Source: Desmonostoc muscorum LEGE 12446 (lineage in GTDB: Bacteria > Cyanobacteriota > Cyanobacteriia > Cyanobacteriales > Nostocaceae). From it: a stretch of DNA of 64,000 bases. Below are positions 1 to 10,864 of this stretch, in pieces (the stretch's first letter is position 1; every line of letters starts with the position of its first letter). The notes below the pieces were generated by a model. That model saw nothing but the letters and a program-made list of their open reading frames with translations. It searched no databases and was not told the DNA's origin. The translations under genes and the position numbers were made by a program. The stretch is taken from the NCBI RefSeq assembly GCF_015207005.2, contig NZ_JADEXS020000001.1:2790001-2854000 (forward strand), given 5' to 3'.

Positions 1-3000
1 CAGTGATGTCGGTGTCGTTAATCGCAGATATATCGAATCCAACAGCATTATCAATCTTGGCATTACGAATGTAAGCTTCAGTAGTATCGGTAATCGTGTT
101 GATAGAAACATCGCCAGAAATTGAGATTCCCCACTTAGCTTTTCCTGCTTCCTCTGAGGGTGCCTCAACGCCAACTGAAGGAAGTGAAACTTCTGGAACT
201 TTTGGAGTTTCTGGACCCGTTACTGCTGCTGCCAAACTGCCACTACCAATCAAACCATTATTCAAGGCGACAATTTTAACTTTACCGCCGGCAGTTAAAG
301 AACCCGCATCATCCGACTCTGTACCTTTATTACCAATTAATGCTTTTGTATCGCGGGTAATGTCATTAAATCCTAAAGATGCACCAACACCAACGTTGTC
401 TGCAACTGCAATACCCCCAACAAATTTAAACAGTTGTACTTCATCTTCAGCAATCACTAACTGATTTAGATTAGTCTTGTAGGCGTTATTTTCAACAGCC
501 AATATACCATCATCGTCTATTGTTAATTTGCCATCTTTGTTACTATCTAAACCGAGTATATATTGCTCTACTTCAACATCTAATAAATCTCGTTCTTTTG
601 CTACAAAATAATGTTCTTTCCCTGTAGCAAGTGTTGGATTTAAGTTGATGACATTGCCAGCAAATGCGTCGGCTTTGGTGGTGGCAAGCTGAATTTTCTT
701 AGGATCTTCCGTAGCTATCACATAGTAAGTTTCGTTATTTAACAATCCACCGACGGGATTGTTACCGCTAGTGTTGTATGTAAAAACATCTCCTGTTTTT
801 AAGACGGGGAAAATATATTGTGGCTGCAGATAGGGAGGCCCGTACTGAGGCTCTAACGGCTCTATATGAATTGCCTTACCGTCTTGTGCGTCGGCTTTAG
901 TTTGAGCTAGCTTGATTTTTTTAGGGTTCTTACTGTCTACGATAACATAGTAAAGTTGACCATCAGACAATCCACTAACGGGGAGAAGAATAGCAGAGGG
1001 TACGTCATATATGATCGCATCTCCAGTTTCTAAACCAAGTTCGCTTCCCACAGTGATGGTATCCGTAGCCCCATCCACATCAAATTTGGGAGAGAATGTA
1101 ATAGGACTGCGAGTTGGATATTTGTTGAATGTGATTGTTTCATCATCCCCATTGACATCGGTAGAGGGGTTAAAAGTAGCAGCATCATCCGGATATAATA
1201 ATTTTTGGAAACCGTTTTGTAGATTGTCTTGTCCAAAAGGCTGGCGAAAATCTTTATCGATTTGGATGAAACCATCTCCTGTAACAATAGTTGCTCCATC
1301 ATCAATCTGAGATATAGTGTGATTATTAACAGTAGCAATGGAAACACTGGCATTAACTGCTGCCTCTTCTGCCTTACCACCTGACTGTGTAAAAGAAATC
1401 TGTCGCTGCGCCGTGTCGCCTCTAACAAACAATGTCTCGCCGTAAACACTAGCACCTTTTTCGATCAGCGCCGTTGTATTGTTGTTGTAAACTGTCTGTA
1501 GATATGAACCTCCAACACCTTTTGCTGACTCTGTACCAAAGAAGAGAATGTCAGCGTTGCCGGACAGATCCACCGTCTCAACATCAGTTTTTGCCTGTAT
1601 CTTAACGTGCTGTTCTTCAGAGCGATAAGTTTCCTGCTGATTTATCTTCGCATTCTCATGAATAATGGCGTTGGTAGTATTGTTTAACTCAAAATAATTA
1701 CCCGAACCCGCACCGGCAAATTTATTGCCTACTGCTGCACTTTGCGCCCAAGATGAAAATAACCCATTTTGCAGACCAAAGTTGGTATTCAGTTTCTCAA
1801 TGATATCTGCAGCTCCTGTTAGCTGAAACCACTGAAGATCGTAAGGAACTCTTGTTTCAGCCGTTACGGAAAGAGACTTCTTCGCATCAACAATTGTATT
1901 GTCGCCAATAAAGGCGCTAGAGTTATTATTAAACCTGCCAATAGTAATGGCACCACTAACGGAGTTGTTGCTATTGTTGCCCGAAGAACTGGGTGTTACT
2001 TTTTCAGAATCAACAACACTAATAGCGGCTATTTCGGGAACGAATGAAAGTGAGGAGTTAACTTTGAGATTCCCTGTTTTGGATACAACGTAGGCGGAAT
2101 TAGCAATATTAGCTGTGGTATTGTTAGTATCATCTGCATAAGCAAATGCTCCTCCTAGCTTGAACGCTCCAGTAGCCCCACTTCGTGCATCCAGGAGATT
2201 AAGACCCTTGGCTTTATAGAAATTACCAATTGCTTTCAGAGGAGCCAAATTAGTAATTATCTTACCTACAAGACCGCTACCGACATCTGCATCAGCTTGC
2301 GTATCGTTCTTAGGTGTATTGGATTGTGCCTCAATGTTAATATCACCTCCAACTGTGATATTTCCACCGATAGTAGCTGTCACATTACTGTCATACAAAG
2401 AGACAGCTGCACTCAACGCCACTGAACCATCGTTATAGGCAGCCGCAGTAGATAAAACTCTGTGTTCTTTATCCATCCGCGCTTTGACATCCAGCCTGCC
2501 ACCAACATTAATATTGGTATTATTACCAGCAATACTAGAAGTGGCTTCAATGTCAGAAAAACCAAGTGCTAGTGTGATGTCACTTGCGGCTTGGGCATCA
2601 ATAGGTATTAGTAACTGCCTAGCACTAGCATACAATACACTATCAGCACGAGAATCGATTGTTAAGTCACCTGCTGTATTAATGGTTACGTTATCTTCGA
2701 CAATAACTTTAGCTTTAGGGCTGGTTTGGGCATAAGCAATTGCGATTTCGCTTGATAATGTATTAACGATCGCCTCAGCTTCAGCTGTAGATTTGAGTGT
2801 CACCGATGAAGCATCGATGTTACTACCCTGACCAATTGTAACTGTGGACTCAGCTTTAGATAATGCCCCTCCACCTAAAAAGCTTATGCTCCCTAGAAAA
2901 TCAATAGCAGGTTCAAATGTACCTGCAACACTATCTCCATCAAATGTATTAGCAGCATTTGAGTTCGTTTCTAATAGAATATTCTTACCCTTTAGTGTTG

Positions 3001-4156
3001 CACCAGTAAGAGTGATGTCTGTATAGGCATACCTAACCCGTATAACTGGTGTTATCAGCGCACTATCATCCCTGGCATTTAAAGTAATGTCACCAGCTGT
3101 ATAGGTGCTACCATTCTCTACTTGAGTGAGAATTTTTGCTCCATTACCAACATTGATAATTGGAGCGCCAAACTCTAAATTTCCCGAATTACCTATAGAA
3201 TTCGCTGTTAAATAATCCGTACCGTTAATTTGGCGAGTTGATACAATTACGTTATTTTTAACAGTAATTTTATCTGCTTGAATTACCAAATTGGGAAGAC
3301 CACCACTACCTAAAAATCCCTCTATGTTAACGTTATCATCAGCAATTAAAGTGAGCTTGTCGGCGATGTTATCTCCATTACCTCTAATTTGTAAATTATT
3401 AATATTGACGCTACCATCAATCTTTAATTTTCTATCACCACTAACAACTATTTCTTCATTAATATAGTTAGTATCGCCATTGATTTCTTGGTCGCTTGTA
3501 AGATTGATCAGCAATACAGAATTAAAATTGCTTACAGATTGAAATAATGAGCTTGTCTCAATTCGTCCTACAGTAGATTCTAACTGCCAATTACCGCCCA
3601 AGGCAGCACTACCTGTCAAATCATTAGATGCAGCAACATCAGCATCTGTAAGTTTGCTTATATCTTGAATAAACTCAAGACCTTGCTCTCCTTGTGCGAC
3701 ATCACAACCATAGAGAAGAATATCAGCATCTGCTGTGAGAGAGTTAGCCCAACCGAGTAAACTATCTTGATAATTTTCAAGATTGTTCTTATTCAAAACT
3801 CCTGAGCCAAGTTGTAGGCTACCAGAACTACCATGAGAAACAATATGAATAGAGGATATACCTTGATGTTGTGCTAACGCATCAGTTATTTGTTGTACTC
3901 CATCCCGCTTTGCATCCAAAAAAATAATTTCTGCCAAAGGATCTATAGCTGAGATTAAGGTTTGATAATTCTGAACACTGGCAGAATCAATAAATACTAA
4001 ATCGTGTGATTGAGTGGAAATTTGACTATTTTTATATGTAATAGGGTTGTTAACAGTGTTATTTAATTTGAGATCAAGCTGAGAACTAAGAATGTCGCTA
4101 GATGTATTACTCAGACTAAATTGTTGGCTACTACTTTTATCTTCTGGAAGAAGCAT
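1..4156 (-). CDS. Large DUF4347-domain surface/secreted repeat protein (partial, C-terminus beyond window)
   Basis: An open frame runs from ATG at 4156 to the left edge without a stop, about 1385 codons. Residues about 51-205 match the DUF4347 domain of cyanobacterial giant proteins. Hallmarks are SHGSSGSLQLG with His108 and LLYGCDVA with Cys151, an arrangement like the His/Cys dyad of clan CD (gingipain/CHAT-like) peptidases. The rest is low-complexity, Asn/Asp/Thr/Gly-rich beta-repeat sequence, like filamentous adhesins. It includes two copies of a module with TGD-YYVI-KKI-LA-TKADA spacing and a DxNxDGxLTxDD calcium-type loop. No Sec signal is visible, so type I export is possible but not shown. 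Function unknown; a cell-surface or exoprotein role is inferred. Shorter open frames on the opposite strand here are shadows. Confidence 0.85.
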   Translation of the reverse strand, partial: MLLPEDKSSSQQFSLSNTSSDILSSQLDLKLNNTVNNPITYKNSQISTQSHDLVFIDSASVQNYQTLISAIDPLAEIIFLDAKRDGVQQITDALAQHQGISSIHIVSHGSSGSLQLGSGVLNKNNLENYQDSLLGWANSLTADADILLYGCDVAQGEQGLEFIQDISKLTDADVAASNDLTGSAALGGNWQLESTVGRIETSSLFQSVSNFNSVLLINLTSDQEINGDTNYINEEIVVSGDRKLKIDGSVNINNLQIRGNGDNIADKLTLIADDNVNIEGFLGSGGLPNLVIQADKITVKNNVIVSTRQINGTDYLTANSIGNSGNLEFGAPIINVGNGAKILTQVENGSTYTAGDITLNARDDSALITPVIRVRYAYTDITLTGATLKGKNILLETNSNAANTFDGDSVAGTFEPAIDFLGSISFLGGGALSKAESTVTIGQGSNIDASSVTLKSTAEAEAIVNTLSSEIAIAYAQTSPKAKVIVEDNVTINTAGDLTIDSRADSVLYASARQLLIPIDAQAASDITLALGFSDIEATSSIAGNNTNINVGGRLDVKARMDKEHRVLSTAAAYNDGSVALSAAVSLYDSNVTATIGGNITVGGDINIEAQSNTPKNDTQADADVGSGLVGKIITNLAPLKAIGNFYKAKGLNLLDARSGATGAFKLGGAFAYADDTNNTTANIANSAYVVSKTGNLKVNSSLSFVPEIAAISVVDSEKVTPSSSGNNSNNSVSGAITIGRFNNNSSAFIGDNTIVDAKKSLSVTAETRVPYDLQWFQLTGAADIIEKLNTNFGLQNGLFSSWAQSAAVGNKFAGAGSGNYFELNNTTNAIIHENAKINQQETYRSEEQHVKIQAKTDVETVDLSGNADILFFGTESAKGVGGSYLQTVYNNNTTALIEKGASVYGETLFVRGDTAQRQISFTQSGGKAEEAAVNASVSIATVNNHTISQIDDGATIVTGDGFIQIDKDFRQPFGQDNLQNGFQKLLYPDDAATFNPSTDVNGDDETITFNKYPTRSPITFSPKFDVDGATDTITVGSELGLETGDAIIYDVPSAILLPVSGLSDGQLYYVIVDSKNPKKIKLAQTKADAQDGKAIHIEPLEPQYGPPYLQPQYIFPVLKTGDVFTYNTSGNNPVGGLLNNETYYVIATEDPKKIQLATTKADAFAGNVINLNPTLATGKEHYFVAKERDLLDVEVEQYILGLDSNKDGKLTIDDDGILAVENNAYKTNLNQLVIAEDEVQLFKFVGGIAVADNVGVGASLGFNDITRDTKALIGNKGTESDDAGSLTAGGKVKIVALNNGLIGSGSLAAAVTGPETPKVPEVSLPSVGVEAPSEEAGKAKWGISISGDVSINTITDTTEAYIRNAKIDNAVGFDISAINDTDIT

Positions 4157-4302
4157 ATTTTTTATTACTAAAAATTTACAGTCAATTACATTGAGAAGGC
4201 TGACCAGCAATAATCATGTCAGTCAGCTTAGTTAACTCTTGAGAGGTTGTTGAAAAAGTTCTTAGCGGTCTGTAAAGACTTATTATTTTCTCTTATGTCC
4301 CC

Positions 4303-4327
4303 TTAAAAAGTGGAGAAAACTTTTTAA
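4303..4327 (-). terminator. AT-rich hairpin downstream of the 4403-5149 gene
   Basis: A perfect 9-bp inverted repeat (TTAAAAAGT / ACTTTTTAA) with a 7-nt loop lies about 75 nt after the stop of the minus-strand gene that ends at 4403 and before the start of the DUF4347 gene. The arms are AT-rich and no clean U-tract follows, so a terminator role is only suggested. Confidence 0.35.
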
Positions 4328-4402
4328 AGCCCAAATTATTAAGGAGAAGTAGATAATTTAAAATATTTTGCTATCATCAAGAAGCTTTGACAACCTCATT
4401 TT

Positions 4403-5149
4403 TTAGCTTTGGCTTACCAATAATTGAGGAAAAACATCTTCAGTTGCTGGTGCATCATTTATAATCTGTCCAGATGACAAAAACTTACTATTAATTATGT
4501 TTTGATATAGTTCTGTATCTGTTTGCCAATTATCTAATAAAGTATGGAGCGAATGCAGACGTTCTTCTTTACTATTACCCTTAACTCCATAGCTGAAGTT
4601 ACCTTCAAACAATATTATGGAAACAGTTTCTTCTTCAGTTAGATAGAGCTTACCTTCATTGATATTTAGGTTTAGCTGTCCTGCTTCTAATGTAAAAGCT
4701 AGTTGAATAACAGATTTGACTGGTGCAATACCTACTTCTTGCCAAGGTGCTGGCGCTAAGAGAGAGCGCATATAACTTTCAACGGATGCCTCTTGATTTA
4801 AGTGATTTGCAGTAATGTAGCCTCTCAGGTCAATACCTACTGCTTGATATTCTAAATTTGGCAAAGCTCTGACGTAATTGTGAGCGATTTCTGCTACTTG
4901 TATTTCGTAAACTTCTTTTGAAGTTACAGCTTCTACAAAACTAAGAATATTCTGTTGTGCAGTCAAGCTTATACCGTTACGGAAAACCACTTGTGAACCT
5001 TGCGTACCCATAATTGGCTGTCGAGCTAGTTCCCAATCGTCAGGGACAATATTACTGTATTTGAGAAAGTCATAATTGAGAAGATTAGAATTATGATTTT
5101 TTACGGCAATAGCAATACCTATATTTTGCAGCACTAAAGTTTTGTTCAT
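4403..5149 (-). CDS. Hypothetical protein, about 248 aa
   Basis: The frame opens at 5158, but AAAGAG directly abuts that ATG. The second ATG, at 5149, has the purine-rich site at a usable distance and gives a protein starting MNKTLVLQNIG. There is no signal peptide or membrane segment; it appears cytoplasmic, with mixed alpha/beta character. A Glu-rich central stretch (LTEEETVSIILFEGNFSYGV) and a C-terminal 40 residues of low conservation appearance are the only notable parts. I do not recognise the family. It sits alone between the DUF4347 gene and a 620-bp gap, on the same strand as both neighbours. Confidence 0.7.
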   Translation of the reverse strand: MNKTLVLQNIGIAIAVKNHNSNLLNYDFLKYSNIVPDDWELARQPIMGTQGSQVVFRNGISLTAQQNILSFVEAVTSKEVYEIQVAEIAHNYVRALPNLEYQAVGIDLRGYITANHLNQEASVESYMRSLLAPAPWQEVGIAPVKSVIQLAFTLEAGQLNLNINEGKLYLTEEETVSIILFEGNFSYGVKGNSKEERLHSLHTLLDNWQTDTELYQNIINSKFLSSGQIINDAPATEDVFPQLLVSQS

Positions 5150-5772
5150 TTGATACATCTCTTTAAATTTATGCCAAACGGGATTTAGGACGATTTGCGT
5201 AACCGTCTAATGCACAGCCTTGAATATTTATTTATCAAGTGTGGCATTTCTGGCACTTTGCAGATTTACCTTGGACTAAAATAAAATCCAAATTCTTGCT
5301 AGTGTGATCGCCTAATGTGCCGGAGGCGATTATTGTTTCCATCCTTGTTTTGCTGTGTTCTTTCCAGAGAACTAAGCAGTATGTTAATGATAATTGCATT
5401 GTTCAGTAATCACCGCAATCCCAAGTTTAAGAAGTTACTTTCAACTTAAGAGATATGATGGCAACTTAAGAGAAGACATTGTAAGTTAAGACCTTACAGT
5501 ACATTCTTGCCAAAGTCTAAAAGTTTTTCTGGGTAAGACTTTTAAGATTTTACTGGACTTTTTTAACTTGCAATTTGAGAAAAATGAAGTTTTTTGTATT
5601 TAAAGTTATATAAAATAAATCTTAATTTTATATAAAGAAAACCTGTATATAATAAAATTATAGACATAGCCACACCCTTGAGGACATACTCAAAGCTTGA
5701 AAGCCAGGAATAGTAAGACTTTACCTCCTGCCTCCTGCCTTTTGCCTGTAGTAGCAAATTTAAGGCTGATTA
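5150..5772. other. Gene-poor interval upstream of the 248-aa gene
   Basis: About 620 bp without a convincing gene. It holds two direct copies of AACTTAAGAGA 22 bp apart (about 5441 and 5463), and a short CTCCTGC-type tandem repeat near 5725-5745. The 64-codon minus-strand frame at 5563-5757 starts inside that repeat and has no ribosome-binding site, so I do not call it. Confidence 0.5.
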
Positions 5773-8700
5773 TTATTTGCACAGATGTCTATGTTGCACA
5801 TCAACGTTAGTTGCAAGATAGTCATGCACCCACTCACAACCCACCATCAGCACAGTATTCAAATTTACATCGCGTTCCAAATCCCAAATGATTAAAGTCT
5901 TATCTAGTGATGTTGAAATTAAGCGATCGCCTTCGGGAGTAAATGCTAGTCCAGTTACACCACTTTGATGTCCTTCCAAGGTGACAATTGGCGTTCCGTC
6001 TCGTTGCCAGAGCCGCACAGTGCCATCAATACTTGAGGAGGCAAGTAGTTTTCCATCTGGGCTAAAAGTCACGTACATCACCATTCCCTGATCACCTTTG
6101 AGGGTTTTTAGCAGTGTGCCATCACGCCTCCAGAGTTTGATAGTGCTATCTGCACTAGCCGATGCTATGGTTTGACCATCTGGACTAAAAGTAACGCTCC
6201 AGACTGAACCTAGATGTCCTTTGAGGGTCTTAAGGAATTTACCCTCCAATGTCCACAATTTAATAGTGCTGTCAATACTTGATGTAGCGATTGTTTTACC
6301 GTCGGGACTAAAAGCTACTCCCCAAACTGGCTCCTGATGTCCTGCTAATGTGTGCAGTAATTTACCGTCAACACTCCAGAGCTTCGCTGTATTATCTGCA
6401 CTAGCAGAGGCAAATTTACTACCATCAGGACTAAATGCAATCTCATATACCTCGCTGTCGTGGGCGGCAATCGTGCGAATCAAAGTACCATCTAATTTCC
6501 ACAACTTGATAGTACGATCTGCACTCCCCGATGCCAACATTTTACCATCAGGGCTAATAGCAATGCCGATCACAGAAGAACGATGCCCCCTCAAGGTTTT
6601 TAGGGGTACGCCATCCCGACTCCAAAATCGAATTGTTTTGTCTTCGCTGGATGAGGCAATAATCCAGCTATCACGACTTACGGCTACTCGAATCACAGGA
6701 CTACTGTGTCCCCTCAAGGAAGTTAGCAAAGGGTTTTGCAATTGCCAAAGTCGAACGGTTTCGTCTTGACTTGTCGATGCCAATATTTTCCCATCAGGGC
6801 TAAAAGCTACTTCCCGCACACGATCATGATGCCCTAACAAGTTAAGAACTAAGGTTCCATCCACTCTCCATAGTTTTACTGTTTTATCCCAACTACCAGA
6901 TGCTAGAAATTGACCATCAAGACTAAAGGCGATACTCCACACCCAATCAGTGTGTCCTCGGAGAATGGCAATCTCACTGCCATCAAGTTGCCACAATTTG
7001 ATTGTATTGTCGGCAGAGGCAGAAGCCAGCATCTGCCCATCGGGGCTAAAAGCAACAGCATTGACGCGATCGCTGTGTGCTGGGATTGTCCGAATCAGTG
7101 TGCCATCGAGTTGCCACAATTTGATAGTACCATCCCAACTACCGGATGCTAGTATCTGACCATCAGGGCTAAAGGCAATTCCCCAAACCTCATCGTTATG
7201 CCCAGATAAGGTGCGAATTTCAGTACCATCAGTCCGCCATAGTTTAATGGTGCGATCAGCAGAAACCGAGGCAATGATTTGACCATTAGGGCTAATTGCT
7301 ACATTATTAACTCTGCCATTGTGTTTAGTAAACTTTGTTAACATAGTGCCATCTTGTCGCCAAAGTCTAGCAGTTTTGTCCCAAGAGGCCGAAGCGATTA
7401 GTTGACCATCTCGGCTGATATCAATACCCCAAACATCACTATTGTGTCCGGTTAGAGTTTTCCATAATTTACCGTTGCGTTTCCAAAGTTTTATCGTTTT
7501 GTCAGCTGAAGATGTAGCAACAAATGTAGCATCCGGGCTAAAAACGATTCCGCGAACTTCTTCTGTATGCCCAGATAAACGGTTGTACTCAATAGCCCCA
7601 TAAACTGTTCGTCTCAAGACAGTTTCTACCTGATTGGTTGTGTCTGCATCGCCTCGACCTAGCTGTTGTAGCTTGCGTTTGGCTGCAAGTGCAGCAACTA
7701 AGGCATCTAACTTTTGATAGGAAGCAAACAGAGATTCCGAGGAAGTAGAAATCGCTCTAACTTCACTGATAGTTGCCTGCCGATATTGAAACCAAGTGAT
7801 GCTTCCCAAGATCATAGAAATCAGCAGGGCAATACTGACTAATATTAATAGTAAACGTTGTTGTTTAGCGCTCTTTCTTTCTTGTATCAGCTGTTTATGC
7901 TCGGCTGCTAGTCTTGCTTGTGTCTCTATTGCTCGTTGGGCTTCTAAGTTTTTTTGAATTTCTCGGCGATCAAGTTCTTGGCTAGCCGTAAGAAATCTGT
8001 AGTCTAGATCGCTGAGGCTTTTACCCTGCGCCCAATTTAAAATGTCTTGCAGCGCTTGCCCCCTGAGTAAGCGTGACTCGTCTTGGTAGCCAGAAATAAT
8101 CCAAGCATTTAACCCTTGGGAATAAGGACGCAGGTAACTTAGCTGTTTAGCAACCCAATCAAGATTGAACACAGCTTGGTAAATAGCGTTCTTTACTCGC
8201 AGTCTTCCGTCATGCTTCTCGACTAAACCGGACAGCAATAATTCAGTTTGCTCACGACTATTATTTACAGGGATGCCTTCTCCTTCACTACCAACAGAAG
8301 ATTGTAAGAGAATTTGTTGATAGAATGCTAGTAAACGTCCTGCTCTTTGTTCATTGTGCAGTAGGCGATCGCGAATTGTCTTCAAATGTTCTGGCTCATC
8401 TTGAGATTCCCAGTTATCAATAATGTGAGTATGAACTAGGTAATCAATTGTTTGGTAATTAGAGTCAAGATTTTTTTGATTACCCATCTCCACTACCAAC
8501 TGACAGAGTTTCTGCGTTAAAAACGGTTGTCCTCCAGTCCAGAATAAAATCTGACGCAGCAATACTTCGGGATTACTGCTAACTTGATTTAATCCAGGTA
8601 ACAAAGGCGTTGCTTCAGATAAGCTAAATCCCTGTAATGCAATGGCTCTCCCGATATTAAAGGGAGTACGGCTTTTATCGGCAATTAAATCAGATGGTGT

Positions 8701-9261
8701 AGCTACACCTAAAAGGGCAAAGCTGAGACGACAATAGATAGGTTTTTCTGCACGTTTGTTGTAACAAGCACGAATCAGAGCAAAAAAATCATCGATAGGA
8801 AACTTTAAACCTAGAACACTATCGATTTCGTCGATAAAAATTACAATTGGCTCATTACTAATCTTTAATAACAGCGTTTCTAAAAATTGACTAAAGCGAC
8901 TAACCAAGGATAAATCTGTACGTTCACGCCACCAAGTACGTAAGTTTAAATCTATTTGAAAGCTATCAACTAAACTACCTACGGCACTAATATACCATTG
9001 CTCTGGGGACACCTGTTGCGTGCCGATGCCTGTAATGTCCAATCCGCCACAGCGCACTCCGGTGGCTTGCAGACGAGACATAGTTTGTACTCTTAGGCTA
9101 GACTTGCCCATTTGTCGAGCATTGAGTACATAACAAAATTCACCATTTAATAATGCTTGATAAAGTTCATCATCTGCTTGACGTTTTACATAGGTGATAG
9201 CGTTATGGGGTAGGCTGCCACCAACTTGATACTCGTAAGCTGGATTCTTACCACTTTGCAT
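5773..9261 (-). CDS. AAA-like NTPase fused to membrane helix and 14 WD40 repeats
   Basis: A 1162-aa protein. Residues 1 to about 390 are an AAA-like (AAA_35 type) NTPase: a P-loop-like [10 protein letters not shown] at 47-56 and a Walker [12 protein letters not shown] at 139-149. A charged coiled-coil-like stretch (about 430-468) precedes one hydrophobic helix (470-491). From about 560 to 1140 there are fourteen WD40 blades, each ending close to KLWxxDG, enough for two seven-bladed propellers. The blades are very alike, which suggests recent internal duplication. The architecture resembles STAND/NLR-like cyanobacterial WD40 NTPases, which may act as sensors or scaffolds; the actual role is unknown. 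It starts 9 bp after the paralogous NTPase gene, so the two are probably co-transcribed. Confidence 0.85.
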   Translation of the reverse strand: MQSGKNPAYEYQVGGSLPHNAITYVKRQADDELYQALLNGEFCYVLNARQMGKSSLRVQTMSRLQATGVRCGGLDITGIGTQQVSPEQWYISAVGSLVDSFQIDLNLRTWWRERTDLSLVSRFSQFLETLLLKISNEPIVIFIDEIDSVLGLKFPIDDFFALIRACYNKRAEKPIYCRLSFALLGVATPSDLIADKSRTPFNIGRAIALQGFSLSEATPLLPGLNQVSSNPEVLLRQILFWTGGQPFLTQKLCQLVVEMGNQKNLDSNYQTIDYLVHTHIIDNWESQDEPEHLKTIRDRLLHNEQRAGRLLAFYQQILLQSSVGSEGEGIPVNNSREQTELLLSGLVEKHDGRLRVKNAIYQAVFNLDWVAKQLSYLRPYSQGLNAWIISGYQDESRLLRGQALQDILNWAQGKSLSDLDYRFLTASQELDRREIQKNLEAQRAIETQARLAAEHKQLIQERKSAKQQRLLLILVSIALLISMILGSITWFQYRQATISEVRAISTSSESLFASYQKLDALVAALAAKRKLQQLGRGDADTTNQVETVLRRTVYGAIEYNRLSGHTEEVRGIVFSPDATFVATSSADKTIKLWKRNGKLWKTLTGHNSDVWGIDISRDGQLIASASWDKTARLWRQDGTMLTKFTKHNGRVNNVAISPNGQIIASVSADRTIKLWRTDGTEIRTLSGHNDEVWGIAFSPDGQILASGSWDGTIKLWQLDGTLIRTIPAHSDRVNAVAFSPDGQMLASASADNTIKLWQLDGSEIAILRGHTDWVWSIAFSLDGQFLASGSWDKTVKLWRVDGTLVLNLLGHHDRVREVAFSPDGKILASTSQDETVRLWQLQNPLLTSLRGHSSPVIRVAVSRDSWIIASSSEDKTIRFWSRDGVPLKTLRGHRSSVIGIAISPDGKMLASGSADRTIKLWKLDGTLIRTIAAHDSEVYEIAFSPDGSKFASASADNTAKLWSVDGKLLHTLAGHQEPVWGVAFSPDGKTIATSSIDSTIKLWTLEGKFLKTLKGHLGSVWSVTFSPDGQTIASASADSTIKLWRRDGTLLKTLKGDQGMVMYVTFSPDGKLLASSSIDGTVRLWQRDGTPIVTLEGHQSGVTGLAFTPEGDRLISTSLDKTLIIWDLERDVNLNTVLMVGCEWVHDYLATNVDVQHRHLCK

Positions 9262-9270
9262 TGAATATAG

Positions 9271-10644
9271 TTAAGAGTTATCAGAGTTTGATGCTCGTTC
9301 AATTTGAGGTAAAATCGCCCTAAAGTACTGGCGATATAGTTCACAACTAGGGGTGACGAATTGGTTGTGTATTTGTACTAACCCCATGCTTTGCAATTTG
9401 AAAGACTGCATTAATTCCATCTCGACTGGTGTAGATGATGTTATCACTTGCATTAATGCCTTCAGCAAGTCAGGATACTGTTGCAGATATCTCAGTTGTC
9501 TTTGGAGATGTTCGCTGTAAATATTATTTGGAGAGATCGCCTGCTGCATAAGTTGCTCTAGGGTAATTGTTTGATGTTTGATCTGCTCCAATCCCATTTG
9601 GACTAAATAAGGATTACCTCCAACTAAGGTAATTAGTTGATTTGCTTGCTCTACATTCCAATCTAGTCCATGTCTTTGAGCTAAATCCTTTACCTGTAAA
9701 GGAGTTAGCTCAGGTAACTTGATGGACAGTCCGACACTAAAAGGTGATTGGTGAATATTCAATGGAATATAAACTTCAGTCGAATGAGCTACAACAAGTC
9801 GTAACTTTTGCCAAATATAACTGCTACTATCTCCATACTTGGCTTTTTCATACCATACACGCAATAAACCAAAGAAGTCATTGGCGATCGCTGGATACTG
9901 AAATAAAACATCAACATCATCTAATGCTACTACTAGGGGACTGTCGATCTCAGCCAGCACATACTTTTCAAAGTAGTGGGTACAGTTGTAATTAGCCCCA
10001 AACAATTCGTCCCAATATTCTGGTAAATGATTGTGTAATCCTAAACCACGGGTGACAACTGCACAATACCAATGCAACAATCGGTCAAGATTGGAGAATA
10101 AAGAAGTATCGGCTAGTCGCATACTCAGCATCAGTGTCTGTAAACCAGATTTCCTTGCTTGATGAAGTATGCGAGTAATTAATGATGTCTTCCCCATTTG
10201 CCAAGGGGCCTTGATCCGAATCAACGCCCCTGGTTTCAATATCGCCTCATAACACTGGTTTTCATTCAACAATCGCTCAATATAGATTGGCGAATCAAGC
10301 GGTACTGGTCCTTGAGGACTTGCTTGTAACAATTTTACTTTATTGTCTAGGCCTACATTAACTATATGTCTAATATAATCATTCGGCTCTAACTTGAGTC
10401 CGAAGCCTTGAAAGTAAGCTTCTAAAGTACCACGATCTACAGTAACTTCACGACGATGTACTTTAATTAAAGTGTTGTAACTGAGTCCTGTGCGTTTACT
10501 AATCTCTTCTAGCGTATAAGGCTGGTCAACTGCATTTTGAAGATGAAATTGATGTTTAGCTCTCTGCAACCTTTCCCAGCCGTAATCAGTTATGATAACT
10601 CCTCTCAAACGTTTCAATGACACAGAATTTCCAAACATTAACAA
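9271..10644 (-). CDS. AAA-like NTPase with N-terminal HTH-like region
   Basis: A 457-aa protein, paralogous to the NTPase half of the next gene downstream. Residues about 40-70 (YTLEEISKRTGLSYNTLIKVHRRE) look like a helix-turn-helix, similar to the N-terminal domain of vWA-MoxR-associated-type proteins. The P-loop is KAPWQMGKTSL (145-155) and Walker B LVVALDDVDVL (237-247). No membrane segment is seen. It is the first gene of a two-gene unit with the WD40 protein. The HTH suggests DNA binding or an adaptor role; the substrate is unknown. It could be part of a conflict or signalling system, but nothing in the window proves that. Confidence 0.75.
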   Translation of the reverse strand: MLMFGNSVSLKRLRGVIITDYGWERLQRAKHQFHLQNAVDQPYTLEEISKRTGLSYNTLIKVHRREVTVDRGTLEAYFQGFGLKLEPNDYIRHIVNVGLDNKVKLLQASPQGPVPLDSPIYIERLLNENQCYEAILKPGALIRIKAPWQMGKTSLITRILHQARKSGLQTLMLSMRLADTSLFSNLDRLLHWYCAVVTRGLGLHNHLPEYWDELFGANYNCTHYFEKYVLAEIDSPLVVALDDVDVLFQYPAIANDFFGLLRVWYEKAKYGDSSSYIWQKLRLVVAHSTEVYIPLNIHQSPFSVGLSIKLPELTPLQVKDLAQRHGLDWNVEQANQLITLVGGNPYLVQMGLEQIKHQTITLEQLMQQAISPNNIYSEHLQRQLRYLQQYPDLLKALMQVITSSTPVEMELMQSFKLQSMGLVQIHNQFVTPSCELYRQYFRAILPQIERASNSDNS

Positions 10645-10864
10645 TATTTTAAATTTAATTAGAATCTATTGAATTACAAGAATTTTTAATAATTTATCCA
10701 TTACATTAGGCATATATTCATTTAGTTCTTTAAAAAGTAAACTTAAACTTATTAATAAAATTTATACGTTGCATAGCTCAGTATGTTATTTGAATTATTA
10801 GAGACTTGTACATCTTTCTTTAGGATGATGTTGTTAATGATAACATCATTTATGTATGGCGTTG

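Noticed and set aside
96..3026. Several plus-strand and one other minus-frame open frames over the left edge
   Set aside because: They overlap a continuous minus-strand frame with a recognisable DUF4347 domain and repeat protein; they have no domain or ribosome-binding site.
5563..5757. 64-codon minus frame
   Set aside because: Starts in a heptamer-type repeat, has no ribosome-binding site, and the composition is that of AT-rich intergenic DNA.
5773..7560. DNA-level repeat array or CRISPR-like pattern in the WD40 gene
   Set aside because: The roughly 123-bp periodicity is the coding sequence of WD40 blades.
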